Shown here piece after piece: positions 34,448 through 42,023 of a stretch of 64,000 nt of DNA. A program made the position numbers and the translations under genes. Position 1 is the stretch's first letter. The number at the start of each line of letters is the position of its first letter. This stretch comes from Corallococcus sp. NCRR (GTDB lineage Bacteria; Myxococcota; Myxococcia; Myxococcales; Myxococcaceae): assembly GCF_026965535.1 (NCBI RefSeq), contig NZ_CP114039.1, positions 186,001 to 250,000 of the forward strand, given 5' to 3'. Under the pieces are notes generated by a model. It ran no database searches. It was given only the letters and a program-made list of their open reading frames with translations, and was not told the DNA's origin.

Positions 34448-35078
34448 AGGGATAGTCCGTGCCGACGCTCGTCCACGGGGGCGAGTTCGCGTAACACTGG
34501 TTGTAGAGCCTGAAGAGCGTCTGATGGATGTCCTTGGGAAACGGCAGGATGTTGTCCCAGTCCGTGGGATTGCCGCCATGCCAGAGGTCCCGGATGTGGT
34601 GCCCCTCGTAGGGATTCCCGTTCTCCGAGGGCCATGCGCCAAAACGCTTTGCCCACTGCTCCCGGAACTCAGGGCGGCTGTCATCCCACTTACCTCGGGC
34701 TGCCTTGTTCTGAGCGGCGCCGAGCGTTGCGTAGTTGCAACAACAGTTCGTCATGCCGAACCGGCTCCCGGCACGGACGACCGTTCCTTCAAAGTCCATC
34801 TTCACGTCCGCGAGCCACATGCATCCCTGAAGGGCGTGGCCGCTGCCCGCGCACTTCTCTCGGCAGTAGGCCATGAGCTGCGAGCTGCACTGCCAGGGAC
34901 CATAGTGGATGACCGTGCGGAACTGGCCTCCACCTGGCACGGCCACCAGAGGCCCTACCCACTTCCGAGCCGAGGCAGGGGTCGTGGGCGTTGGACCTTC
35001 AGCGCAAGCTGACAGAAGCAACGTCCCAAGCAGGAGGACCGTTGAACGCTGAGTGGGAGCATTTTCCTTTGCTGTCAT
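34437..35078 (-). CDS. SitA-like lipoprotein polymorphic toxin with HNH-type nuclease domain
   Basis: 213 residues from MTAKENAPTQRSTVLLLG; lipoprotein signal with lipobox LSAC (Cys ~25). The middle is Cys-rich (WQCSSQLMAYCREKC, GCMWLAD, MTNCCCNY). The C-terminal ~60 residues carry YEGHHIRDLWHGGNPTDWDN...PKDIHQTL: a His-His, Asn, His pattern of the HNH/endonuclease VII toxin superfamily (GHH type). Known family: SitA lipoproteins of Myxococcus are passed between kin by TraA/TraB outer-membrane exchange; from memory this resembles the SitA6 group. The immediately overlapping SUKH gene supports a toxin-immunity pair. No sitB-like gene is seen upstream. Target (DNA or RNA) unknown. Confidence 0.82.
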   Translation of the reverse strand: MTAKENAPTQRSTVLLLGTLLLSACAEGPTPTTPASARKWVGPLVAVPGGGQFRTVIHYGPWQCSSQLMAYCREKCAGSGHALQGCMWLADVKMDFEGTVVRAGSRFGMTNCCCNYATLGAAQNKAARGKWDDSRPEFREQWAKRFGAWPSENGNPYEGHHIRDLWHGGNPTDWDNILPFPKDIHQTLFRLYNQCYANSPPWTSVGTDYPYGE

Positions 35079-35164
35079 GAGCGCGCACCCTACCGCGCTC
35101 AATGGAGAATCCATTCCGGCACGAAGCCGGGGTGCAGCGTCCGCCCCCGGCTTCGTGGCTCATG

Positions 35165-35668
35165 TCACGGGCAGAGCGTGCCTTCGCGGCGGCACACGCG
35201 GTCGCCGCAGAAGCAGGAGTAGCCCGACTGGCAGGGGCCGCACTGCGGCGGGTTGGTGCCACCGTGGTAGCCCTCACCCGTCACGGTCGCGGTGGCGAGC
35301 AGCGTGGTGTGCGCCCGGCCCGAGTAGAGCTTGAACGCGAAGGTGTTGCCCGCGGTGATCCAGGGCGCGGCCTGGCAGAAGTTGTCGCCCCGGGCGAAGA
35401 GCACCTCGGACTGGTTGTTCACGCTCAGCCAGACCTCGCCCTCGGAGATGCCGCTGACTTCGAAGCAGACGTTCGTCGCCCCCGTCTGCGTCACACCCAG
35501 GTTGATGCGCACGTTCGTGGGCGTCGCGCTGAGGGTCCCCGTGATGGGATCCGGCTTGTAACAGAGGGTCTCATTGTAGCCCCAGGGCGTACACGGAAAC
35601 CCAAACGTCGTGCAGTACGCCGAGCAGTATTGATTGAGGATGGTGTATCCGGACGGGCAACCGAACAC
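35165..35668 (-). CDS. Cys-rich exported-type protein, 5' end unclear
   Basis: 167 residues from a GTG at 35668. It contains CPSGYTILNQYCSAYC at the start, a central beta-sandwich-like region (TPTNVRINLGVTQTGATNVC to AHTTLLATATVTGEG) and a Cys-rich C-terminus (CGPCQSGYSCFCGDRVCRR). Such architecture belongs to exported proteins, yet no signal peptide or Shine-Dalgarno is found. Continuing the frame upstream gives VFGAETPSSRSTRARGGAGL before a stop near 35766; a one-base change in the seven-C run at 35695-35701 would join it to another open stretch. It may be a truncated or frameshifted gene. Confidence 0.5.
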   Translation of the reverse strand: MFGCPSGYTILNQYCSAYCTTFGFPCTPWGYNETLCYKPDPITGTLSATPTNVRINLGVTQTGATNVCFEVSGISEGEVWLSVNNQSEVLFARGDNFCQAAPWITAGNTFAFKLYSGRAHTTLLATATVTGEGYHGGTNPPQCGPCQSGYSCFCGDRVCRREGTLCP

Positions 35669-35985
35669 CGGCGCTCCGTGGACGCGAAGTCCTGCCCCCC
35701 CGCGCGCACGGGTACTCCTTGAAGATGGAGTCTCGGCACCGAAGACATACGCCCCCCTGCATCAACCGCACGGCCGCGATGGCGGGAGGCGTGTGACAGA
35801 AGCGGGCGATGTCGGTGAAGGTTCCCGAGGGCGGCCGGTGGTGAACACTTGAACCCGGGTGTGACCGCGGCGGTGCGCAAGCTGTCGGACAGTCGGACCG
35901 GGCGCGGGTTGTAGCCCGGCGGGGGCGTGATGACGGTGCGCCCCCAGCAGGACAGGTGGCGGGCAGGCGGGCGAGGGAGGCGGGC
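35669..35985. other. Intergenic region with possible decayed 5' end
   Basis: No confident gene. The minus strand holds the possible lost 5' part of the Cys-rich ORF (an ATG at 35762 in the +1 frame, then CLRCRDSIFKEYPCARGG running into the homopolymer). The right half must hold the promoter of the ELWxxDGT protein; GGCGGGCGAGGGAGG at 35967-35981 supplies its Shine-Dalgarno. Confidence 0.4.
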
Positions 35986-38502
35986 ATGGGGATGGTCGGC
36001 GGTCGTGCGTGGCTTTCGGCGTTGTCGTTGGTGATGAGCGCGGCCCCGGTGTTCGCGCAGGGCTCCTCCGTCCAGATGGATCCGATGACGGTGCGCCGGG
36101 TGATGGACGTCACCGTCGAGCCCCGCCTGGAGCATGACTTCGCCGGGACGGGCTCCCGGCCCACCGCCGAGCTGAACGGGCGGCTCTACTTCCTCGCCAC
36201 CTTGAGCGGCACGTCGCTTCAGGAACTCTGGGTGACCGACGGGACGCCCGAGGGGACCCGCTCCGTCCAGCAGGAGCTGCTGCCCGCGGGCACGTCCATC
36301 GACCGGGGCTCGTTGCGCGCCACGCCGCGCCGCCTGTTCTTCACCGCGGTCTCCGAGGGGAGCGGGCGCGAATTGTGGACGAGCGACGGCACCCGCGAGG
36401 GCACGCACGTCACGCGCGAACTCGCCCCCGGCATGGGCCACGGCGTCGGGAATGCGGCGCCTACCTTCGTCTTCGGGGACACGCTGCTCTTCGCGCCGAC
36501 GCACTCGGCGCAGACGGAGTTCGACCTCTGGAGGACGGACGGCACGGAGGCGGGCACCGTGCCCCTCAAGGACATCTACCCGGGCTTCGCCACGGCGAAC
36601 GTGCACGGCTTCACGCGCGTGGGGGACACGGTCTACTTCGCCGCGGAGAACGAGCGGGGCTTCGAGCTGTGGCGGACGGATGGCACCGAGGCGGGCACCA
36701 CGCTCGTGCGAGACATCAAGACCGGCGTCGGCGACTCGTATCCCGAACAGCTCACGGACGTGGCCGGCACGCTCTACTTCACGGCGGTGGACGACACGGG
36801 GGACCGCGCCGTCTGGAAGTCGGACGGCACCGCCGAGGGGACGGTGCGCGTCAAGGGCTTCAACACCGTCGTCACGGGCCGCATGCCCACCCTGCTGACC
36901 GCCGTGAACGGCACGCTCGTCTTCCTGGTGAGGAGCGCGGAGGAGTCCTCCCAGCTGTGGCGCACGGACGGCACCGACGCGGGCACCCAGCTCCTGGCGC
37001 ACCTGCCCAGCGCGATGATCAACGCGAGCACCTCCTTCGTCCCGTCGGGCGACCGCGCCTACCTGGTGGCCCAGGGGGCCACGCTCGGGGACTCGATGTG
37101 GGTGACGGACGGAACGGCCGCGGGCACGCTGCGCCTTCCGAGCCCCGCCGCATCCGCGCGGGAGTCCGTGCGCGGCGTGACGCCGTGGGAGGACGGGCTC
37201 GCCTTCATCGTGACCACGCAAGCGGGGGCGAGCGAGCTGTGGCGCACGGACGGCACCAACGCGGGCACGTCCCGGCTGACGCGGCTGCCGTCGGGAACGG
37301 ACTTCGCGCTACCCACGGGGCTGGTGCCGTTCCAGGGCGCGCTGCTGACGACGGCCGGAGACCCGTGGACGCCCCATGCGCTGTGGCGCATGGAGCGGGA
37401 TGAAGCGGCGCCGACCTTCCTGTGCCCGGCCACCCAGGACATGCCCTCCAACCGTCCGGAGGGCACGGACCTCATCCACTACCGGCCCGAGCTGCGCACC
37501 GGAGCGGAGCAGGCGTGGATCCGCACGCCCTTCATCGACGGCCAGTTGCTTGCGCTCAACCAGCCCATCGCCATCACCTACCAGGCCGGGGATGCGCAGG
37601 GCCGCCTCACGTACTGCACCACGGTGCTGACGTCGCGGGACCTGACGGCGCCGGCCATCAACGCCTGCCCGACGTCACTCACCCTGAACGCGCAGTCGCC
37701 CCGGGGCACGACCTTCTATTATCCGCACCTGGGCATCGGGGATGAGACGAGCCGGGACGTCATCATCACCTACAGCCCGACGAACGGCAGCGTGCTGCCC
37801 CTGGGCACCACCCAGATGAACGTGACGGCGCGCGACGCCTCCGGCAACGAGAGCACCTGTGCCTTCGCCGTCACCGTGCGCGACAACCAGGCGCCGGGGC
37901 AGGCCTGCAAGGTGAACGAGGTCCGCGTGGAGGCGGAAGGGCCTGACGGCGCGCACGCGTTCTGGCCGGACCTCACGCCCACCGACAGCCTCTCCAGCAA
38001 GGTCACCGTCACCGGCACGCACGCGTCCGGGGACCTGTTCCCGCTGGGCCTCACCCGCGTGCAGGTCGTCAGCACCGACGAGGCGGGCAACAGCAGCACG
38101 TGTGAAATCCAGGTCCGGGTGCGCGACTCGCGCCCGCCCGTGCTCACCTGCCCGGAGGACCAGACGCTGACCACCGCGGTGATGTCCGGCACCCGCGCGG
38201 AGTACCCGGCCGCCACCGCCAAGGACAGCGTCTCCGAAGTGGAGCTCCTCTACAGCCCCGTCGTGGGCACCCCGCTCGCGCCGGGCCTGCACGCGGTGCA
38301 GGTCACCGCCATCGACAAGGCCGGCAACGCGGCGCTCTGCGACTTCCACCTGACCGTGCAGTACGACCCGACGAGCGACATGCGGCAGGGCATGGGCTGC
38401 TCGGTGGGCAGCGGTCCGGAGTCGGCGGTGGGCTGGGCCGCGCTCGTCGCCCTCGCCTGGACGCTCAGCCGCCGTCTGAAGGACGGCAAGCCGCGCGCGT
38501 GA
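35986..38502 (+). CDS. ELWxxDGT-repeat/HYR surface protein with MYXO-CTERM-like tail
   Basis: 838 residues. Signal peptide (ALSLVMSAAPVFAQG). Residues ~45-480 are a repeat propeller with about nine to ten copies of ELWxTDGTxxGT (ELWVTDGTPEGT, ELWRTDGTEAGT, LWRTDGTDAGT), ~47 residues apart. Residues ~485-800 are three or four hyalin-repeat (HYR) Ig-like domains (AGNSSTCEIQVRVRDSRPP, CPEDQTLTTAVMSGT). The C-terminus is GCSVGSGPESAVGWAALVAL plus a short hydrophobic run and SRRLKDGKPRA: invariant Cys, membrane segment and Arg/Lys cluster as in MYXO-CTERM sorting tails, implying cleavage and anchoring at the cell surface. Confidence 0.88.
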   Translation: MGMVGGRAWLSALSLVMSAAPVFAQGSSVQMDPMTVRRVMDVTVEPRLEHDFAGTGSRPTAELNGRLYFLATLSGTSLQELWVTDGTPEGTRSVQQELLPAGTSIDRGSLRATPRRLFFTAVSEGSGRELWTSDGTREGTHVTRELAPGMGHGVGNAAPTFVFGDTLLFAPTHSAQTEFDLWRTDGTEAGTVPLKDIYPGFATANVHGFTRVGDTVYFAAENERGFELWRTDGTEAGTTLVRDIKTGVGDSYPEQLTDVAGTLYFTAVDDTGDRAVWKSDGTAEGTVRVKGFNTVVTGRMPTLLTAVNGTLVFLVRSAEESSQLWRTDGTDAGTQLLAHLPSAMINASTSFVPSGDRAYLVAQGATLGDSMWVTDGTAAGTLRLPSPAASARESVRGVTPWEDGLAFIVTTQAGASELWRTDGTNAGTSRLTRLPSGTDFALPTGLVPFQGALLTTAGDPWTPHALWRMERDEAAPTFLCPATQDMPSNRPEGTDLIHYRPELRTGAEQAWIRTPFIDGQLLALNQPIAITYQAGDAQGRLTYCTTVLTSRDLTAPAINACPTSLTLNAQSPRGTTFYYPHLGIGDETSRDVIITYSPTNGSVLPLGTTQMNVTARDASGNESTCAFAVTVRDNQAPGQACKVNEVRVEAEGPDGAHAFWPDLTPTDSLSSKVTVTGTHASGDLFPLGLTRVQVVSTDEAGNSSTCEIQVRVRDSRPPVLTCPEDQTLTTAVMSGTRAEYPAATAKDSVSEVELLYSPVVGTPLAPGLHAVQVTAIDKAGNAALCDFHLTVQYDPTSDMRQGMGCSVGSGPESAVGWAALVALAWTLSRRLKDGKPRA

Positions 38503-38548
38503 GCCATGGCGGCGCGGGGGACTTCCGCTACAGTCCCCTTCGCGCCCC

Positions 38549-39091
38549 ATGGATCTCACCCTCTTCGTCGTCGGACTCGTGAAGGTCGTCCTCGGAGGCC
38601 TCGTGGCCGCGCTCGGCATTGGCCTGAGCATGCGCGGCCTGAGCCGCCTCCTGGACAGCCACCCCGTGGAGGAGCTGCGCCAGGGCAACGTCGCCTCCGG
38701 GCTGGTGCACGCGACGAGCCTCGTGTCGCTGGGGCTGCTCGTGCAGCACGCGCTGAAGGCCACGGGCGACGCGGTGGACCTGGCGGTGCAGAACCCGCCC
38801 GTGTCCGCGACTTCGGTGGTGCAGTTGCTGGGGCTGGCGCTGGTGCACGTGGCGCTGTCGCTGGCGGTGGGCGTGGCGGTGCTCGCCCTGGGCGTGCGGC
38901 TGTTCGACAAGATGACGCCGGGCATCGAGGAACTGGCGGAGGTGCGCAAGGGCAACATCGCCGCCGCGCTCCTGCTGTGCGCGTTCCTGCTGGTCATCGC
39001 GCTGCTCACCGCGCCGGGCCTCCAGGCCGCGCTCAACGGGCTCATCCCCTTCCCGCAGCTGCCCACCGGGATGCTGCGCGCGCCCGCCTGA
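38549..39091 (+). CDS. DUF350-family membrane protein
   Basis: 180 residues with about four membrane helices arranged as two related halves: VKVVLGGLVAALGIGLSMRGLSRLLD...VEELRQGNVASGLVHA and VHVALSLAVGVAVLALGVRLFD...IEELAEVRKGNIAAALLL. The repeated E-E-L-x-x-G-N-x-A motif is the DUF350 signature. Members often neighbour potassium-channel-like or peptide-modification genes; role unproven. It precedes a transglutaminase-like gene by 7 bp, so the pair probably forms a unit in the inner membrane. Confidence 0.85.
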   Translation: MDLTLFVVGLVKVVLGGLVAALGIGLSMRGLSRLLDSHPVEELRQGNVASGLVHATSLVSLGLLVQHALKATGDAVDLAVQNPPVSATSVVQLLGLALVHVALSLAVGVAVLALGVRLFDKMTPGIEELAEVRKGNIAAALLLCAFLLVIALLTAPGLQAALNGLIPFPQLPTGMLRAPA

Positions 39092-39098
39092 GGCCACC

Positions 39099-39971
39099 AT
39101 GGTCGCGCGCTCGTGGAAGACGCTGTTGTCGCTGGTGCTGATGGGCGCGCTCATGGCCTTCGCCACCTGGGAGCTCGTGGCGGGCCGCAAGGCGGGCCGG
39201 CTCCCGGATCCGCCCCAGCCGAAGACGGAGGTCCCCGCCGCGGACCCGCGGGAGGCGATGCGGGACCTGGGCGTGGTGCTGGTGCCGGAGGACACGCCAC
39301 CGGAGCGCGCGAAGTCCTATGACTGGCGCGTGGAGGGCATGGAGCCCGCCCGTCAGCAGCTGGCCTACGGCCTGGGCGAGGCGATGGAGCGCGGGCTGGA
39401 AGAGGCGCACCGCGACTACAGCGTGCGGCTGCGCTACCGCGCCATGGGCCCGGAGCGCTTCACCTACGTGGCGCCGCCGGGCTGCGGCACGGACATGCGC
39501 TGCATCTACGCGGAGCTGATGAAGAGCAACGCGGAGCCGGTGCGCGTGCTGGGCGAGCGCTTCGCCACCTCCATCCGCGAGCGCGACCTGGACGCGGCGC
39601 AGGCCACCGAGCTCATCCTCGGCTTCGTGCGCCGCATCCGCTACGAGCTGCCCGGCGACGAGCCCTTCGGCATCGTCCCGCCGGGGCTGGTGCCCGCGCA
39701 GGACCGGGGCGACTGCGATTCCAAGGCGGTGCTCGCGCTGATGTTGCTCCGGCAGGTGGGCGTGGACGCGGTGATGCTCTATTCGGACGCGCTCGCGCAC
39801 GCGGCCATCGGCGTGGGGCTGCCCGGCACCGGCACCCGCATCCCCTTCGGGGGGCGCGGGTACCAGTACGCGGAGCTCACGGCGGAGGGCTGGCCGCTGG
39901 GGATGATTCCACCGCAGTACGACAAGCCGCTGCTGTGGCGGGTGCTGCCGCTTCCAGACGTGCAGGGCTGA
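39099..39971 (+). CDS. Membrane-anchored transglutaminase-like protein
   Basis: 290 residues. An N-terminal anchor helix (LLSLVLMGALMAFATWELVA) is followed by a short Pro-rich spacer and a papain-like transglutaminase core: Cys in RGDCDSKAVLALMLLRQVGVD, His in SDALAHAAIGVG and the third residue in YAELTAEGWPLG. An additional Cys pair (CGTDMRC) sits near residue 130. This is an atypical, short transglutaminase-like fold, probably acting on the periplasmic side with the DUF350 protein. The last 95 bp overlap the convergent glycosyltransferase gene. Confidence 0.83.
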   Translation: MVARSWKTLLSLVLMGALMAFATWELVAGRKAGRLPDPPQPKTEVPAADPREAMRDLGVVLVPEDTPPERAKSYDWRVEGMEPARQQLAYGLGEAMERGLEEAHRDYSVRLRYRAMGPERFTYVAPPGCGTDMRCIYAELMKSNAEPVRVLGERFATSIRERDLDAAQATELILGFVRRIRYELPGDEPFGIVPPGLVPAQDRGDCDSKAVLALMLLRQVGVDAVMLYSDALAHAAIGVGLPGTGTRIPFGGRGYQYAELTAEGWPLGMIPPQYDKPLLWRVLPLPDVQG

Positions 39972-41835
39972 GCGCGGCGGGCTGCCGCTTCCGGCCCAGC
40001 TCCGCGCTCGCCCGCAGCGCGACGTAGGGCGCGCAGAGCAGCCGGAACGCCTCTGAAAGCATGCCCACCCCTCCCAGCAGGAACAGGTCCGGGCGGGACA
40101 GGTCCGTCTGGGCCAGGGACAGACCACCCAATCCCAGCAGCCCCAGCCCCCACATCAGCTCCACGCGGGTGGCGGCCAGCGCGGCCCTCCAGCGCTCGTG
40201 CGCCGGCTGGAACTTGTCGGTCCGCTCCCACGCCAGCGGCTCCTTGGAGAAGAACGCGGCCGTCACCGCGCGCCGCCGCGTCTGCTCCAACGCCGCGATG
40301 AGGACCGCCGAGGACAGCATGTCCCGGAATGAGCAGCGCACCATCCGGGCGCGCAGCCAGAGCCGCACCCAGCGGGTGACCGCGTCCATCCCCGCCAGGA
40401 CGAGCAGCCCCAGGGGCACGGCGACAGGCTGCCGGTCCACCACCAGCTTCACCACGCCCAGCATCGAGACCATCCCCAGCAGTTGGGTCATCAGCGCGGA
40501 CACGAGGTCCAGGCCATGGAAGGTCCAGGCCCTGCGCTGCGTGGCGCGCATCCGCTGGCTGCGCCCGGGCAACAGCTCCCGCCAGTGCATCTGGAACTGT
40601 TGGATGGGGCCCGTCCACCAGCGGAAGCGCTGCTTCTGGAGCTCCCGGAAGGACTGCGGCAGCAGGCCCCGGCCCAAGGTCTGCTTGAGGAAGAGGCCCT
40701 GGCCGCCCCTGGCGGACAGGCGGAACGCCAGCTCCGAGTCCTCCGTCAGGCTCTTCTCCGACCAGCCCCCCACCGACTCCAGCGCGTGCCGCCGGATGAG
40801 GCACGTGGTCCCGATGAGGATGGTGAAGCCCCACTCGCTCAAGGCCGGCAGTTGCAGGAGGTTGCCCTGGCGCTCCTCCCAGTAGCAGGCCCGGAGGAAC
40901 CAGCGGTCCTCCCAGTCGCGGTAGTCATGCGGCGTCTGCACGTAGTCGATGGACGGATCATCGAAGAAGCCCACCAGCCGCGACAGGAAGTCCGGCTCGC
41001 AGACGTAGTCCGCGTCCAGCAGCGCCACCAGCCGCGTCCCGGGCGGCGTCAGCCGCAGCGCCAGGTTCAGCGCCCCGGCCTTCGCTCCGGGCAGGGACTC
41101 CACGTGCACGAAGCGGAAGCGCTCCCCCAGCCGCGCGCAGTGCGCCTCCACCGGGCGCCAGAGCGCCGGGTCCGCCGTGTTGTTGTCCACCACGATGACG
41201 TCGAAGGCCGGGTAGTCCTGCCGGGCCACCGCGTCCAGCGTGGCGATGACCACCTCCGGAGGCTCCGCGTGACACGGGATGTGCACCGTCACCCGGGGGA
41301 ACGGCGCCTCGACCCTCGGTGGCAGCGCGTGCGTGGGGCGCAGGTACGTCCGGCGCGTCAGCGGTTGGAGGTCGGCGGTCTCCACCAGGAGCCCGTAGAT
41401 GAGCTGCGAGGCCACCAGGGCCAGGGTGAGGACCCAGGGGATGAACAGCAGCAGCCGGGCAAGCTCCGCGGAGGGCGGGAACGCGTCGCGGAACCACCGG
41501 CCCATGAGCCAGGCGCCGAGCAGGAAGAACACCAGCCGGTGGGTGAAGAACAGCGGCCTCGCCACCGAGTCATGCTTCATGGCCACGCACAACGGCACCG
41601 CGACGAGCAGGGAGAACCCGAGCACCGGCAACACGCCCGCCACGCCGCCCGTCAGCGCGGACGTCACCAGCGCAGCGGCCGCGTAGAGCCCCACCAGCAC
41701 CGCCCCGCTCCAGCGGCGCGCCTCCACGCCATGCCGCAGGTTCCAGCCGAACAGCCCCAGCAGGGCCACCTGCATCACCACGGCGAAGCACACCGTGGGC
41801 CTCGCCTCCACCACCGACCACCCGATTCCCATCAT
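39877..41835 (-). CDS. Family 2 glycosyltransferase (cellulose synthase-like)
   Basis: 652 residues with four or five membrane helices before a cytoplasmic GT2 domain and several after it. The GT-A catalytic motifs are all present: VTVHIPCHAEPPEVV, DVIVVDNNT, the DxD site LLDADYVCEP, TEDSELAFRLS and the product-channel motif QKQRFRWW (QxxRW). This is a processive beta-glycan synthase pattern; polymer and acceptor unknown. The C-terminal 30 residues are Ala/Ser/Pro-rich and lie in the region overlapping the transglutaminase gene. It may start at either of the two Met codons at 41835/41832. Confidence 0.9.
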   Translation of the reverse strand: MMGIGWSVVEARPTVCFAVVMQVALLGLFGWNLRHGVEARRWSGAVLVGLYAAAALVTSALTGGVAGVLPVLGFSLLVAVPLCVAMKHDSVARPLFFTHRLVFFLLGAWLMGRWFRDAFPPSAELARLLLFIPWVLTLALVASQLIYGLLVETADLQPLTRRTYLRPTHALPPRVEAPFPRVTVHIPCHAEPPEVVIATLDAVARQDYPAFDVIVVDNNTADPALWRPVEAHCARLGERFRFVHVESLPGAKAGALNLALRLTPPGTRLVALLDADYVCEPDFLSRLVGFFDDPSIDYVQTPHDYRDWEDRWFLRACYWEERQGNLLQLPALSEWGFTILIGTTCLIRRHALESVGGWSEKSLTEDSELAFRLSARGGQGLFLKQTLGRGLLPQSFRELQKQRFRWWTGPIQQFQMHWRELLPGRSQRMRATQRRAWTFHGLDLVSALMTQLLGMVSMLGVVKLVVDRQPVAVPLGLLVLAGMDAVTRWVRLWLRARMVRCSFRDMLSSAVLIAALEQTRRRAVTAAFFSKEPLAWERTDKFQPAHERWRAALAATRVELMWGLGLLGLGGLSLAQTDLSRPDLFLLGGVGMLSEAFRLLCAPYVALRASAELGRKRQPAALSPARLEAAAPATAAACRTAVESSPAASPPP

Positions 41836-42023
41836 TCCCCTCCCGCGTCAGGACCCCGCGTCCAGGGGAAATGGCTCCGGCGCTCTCACGGGCACACCGC
41901 GCCACGGACTCAGACATCCCACCCCACGGGACGGCGCTGGAGATTCACGCGTAATTCTTCTATTTCTGCTCTATCCGGGATGCGCGCACGAGAGCGGCAT
42001 CCCTTCCAAGCGGGGGCGGGACC
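41836..42023. other. Divergent intergenic region, AT-rich promoter candidate
   Basis: Between the GT2 and chitosanase genes. The stretch 41950-41976 (GTAATTCTTCTATTTCTGCT) is notably AT-rich for this genome and is the likely promoter of the chitosanase gene; no clear -35/-10 pair or operator could be assigned. The Shine-Dalgarno of the chitosanase lies in AAGCGGGGGCGGGACC. Confidence 0.35.
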
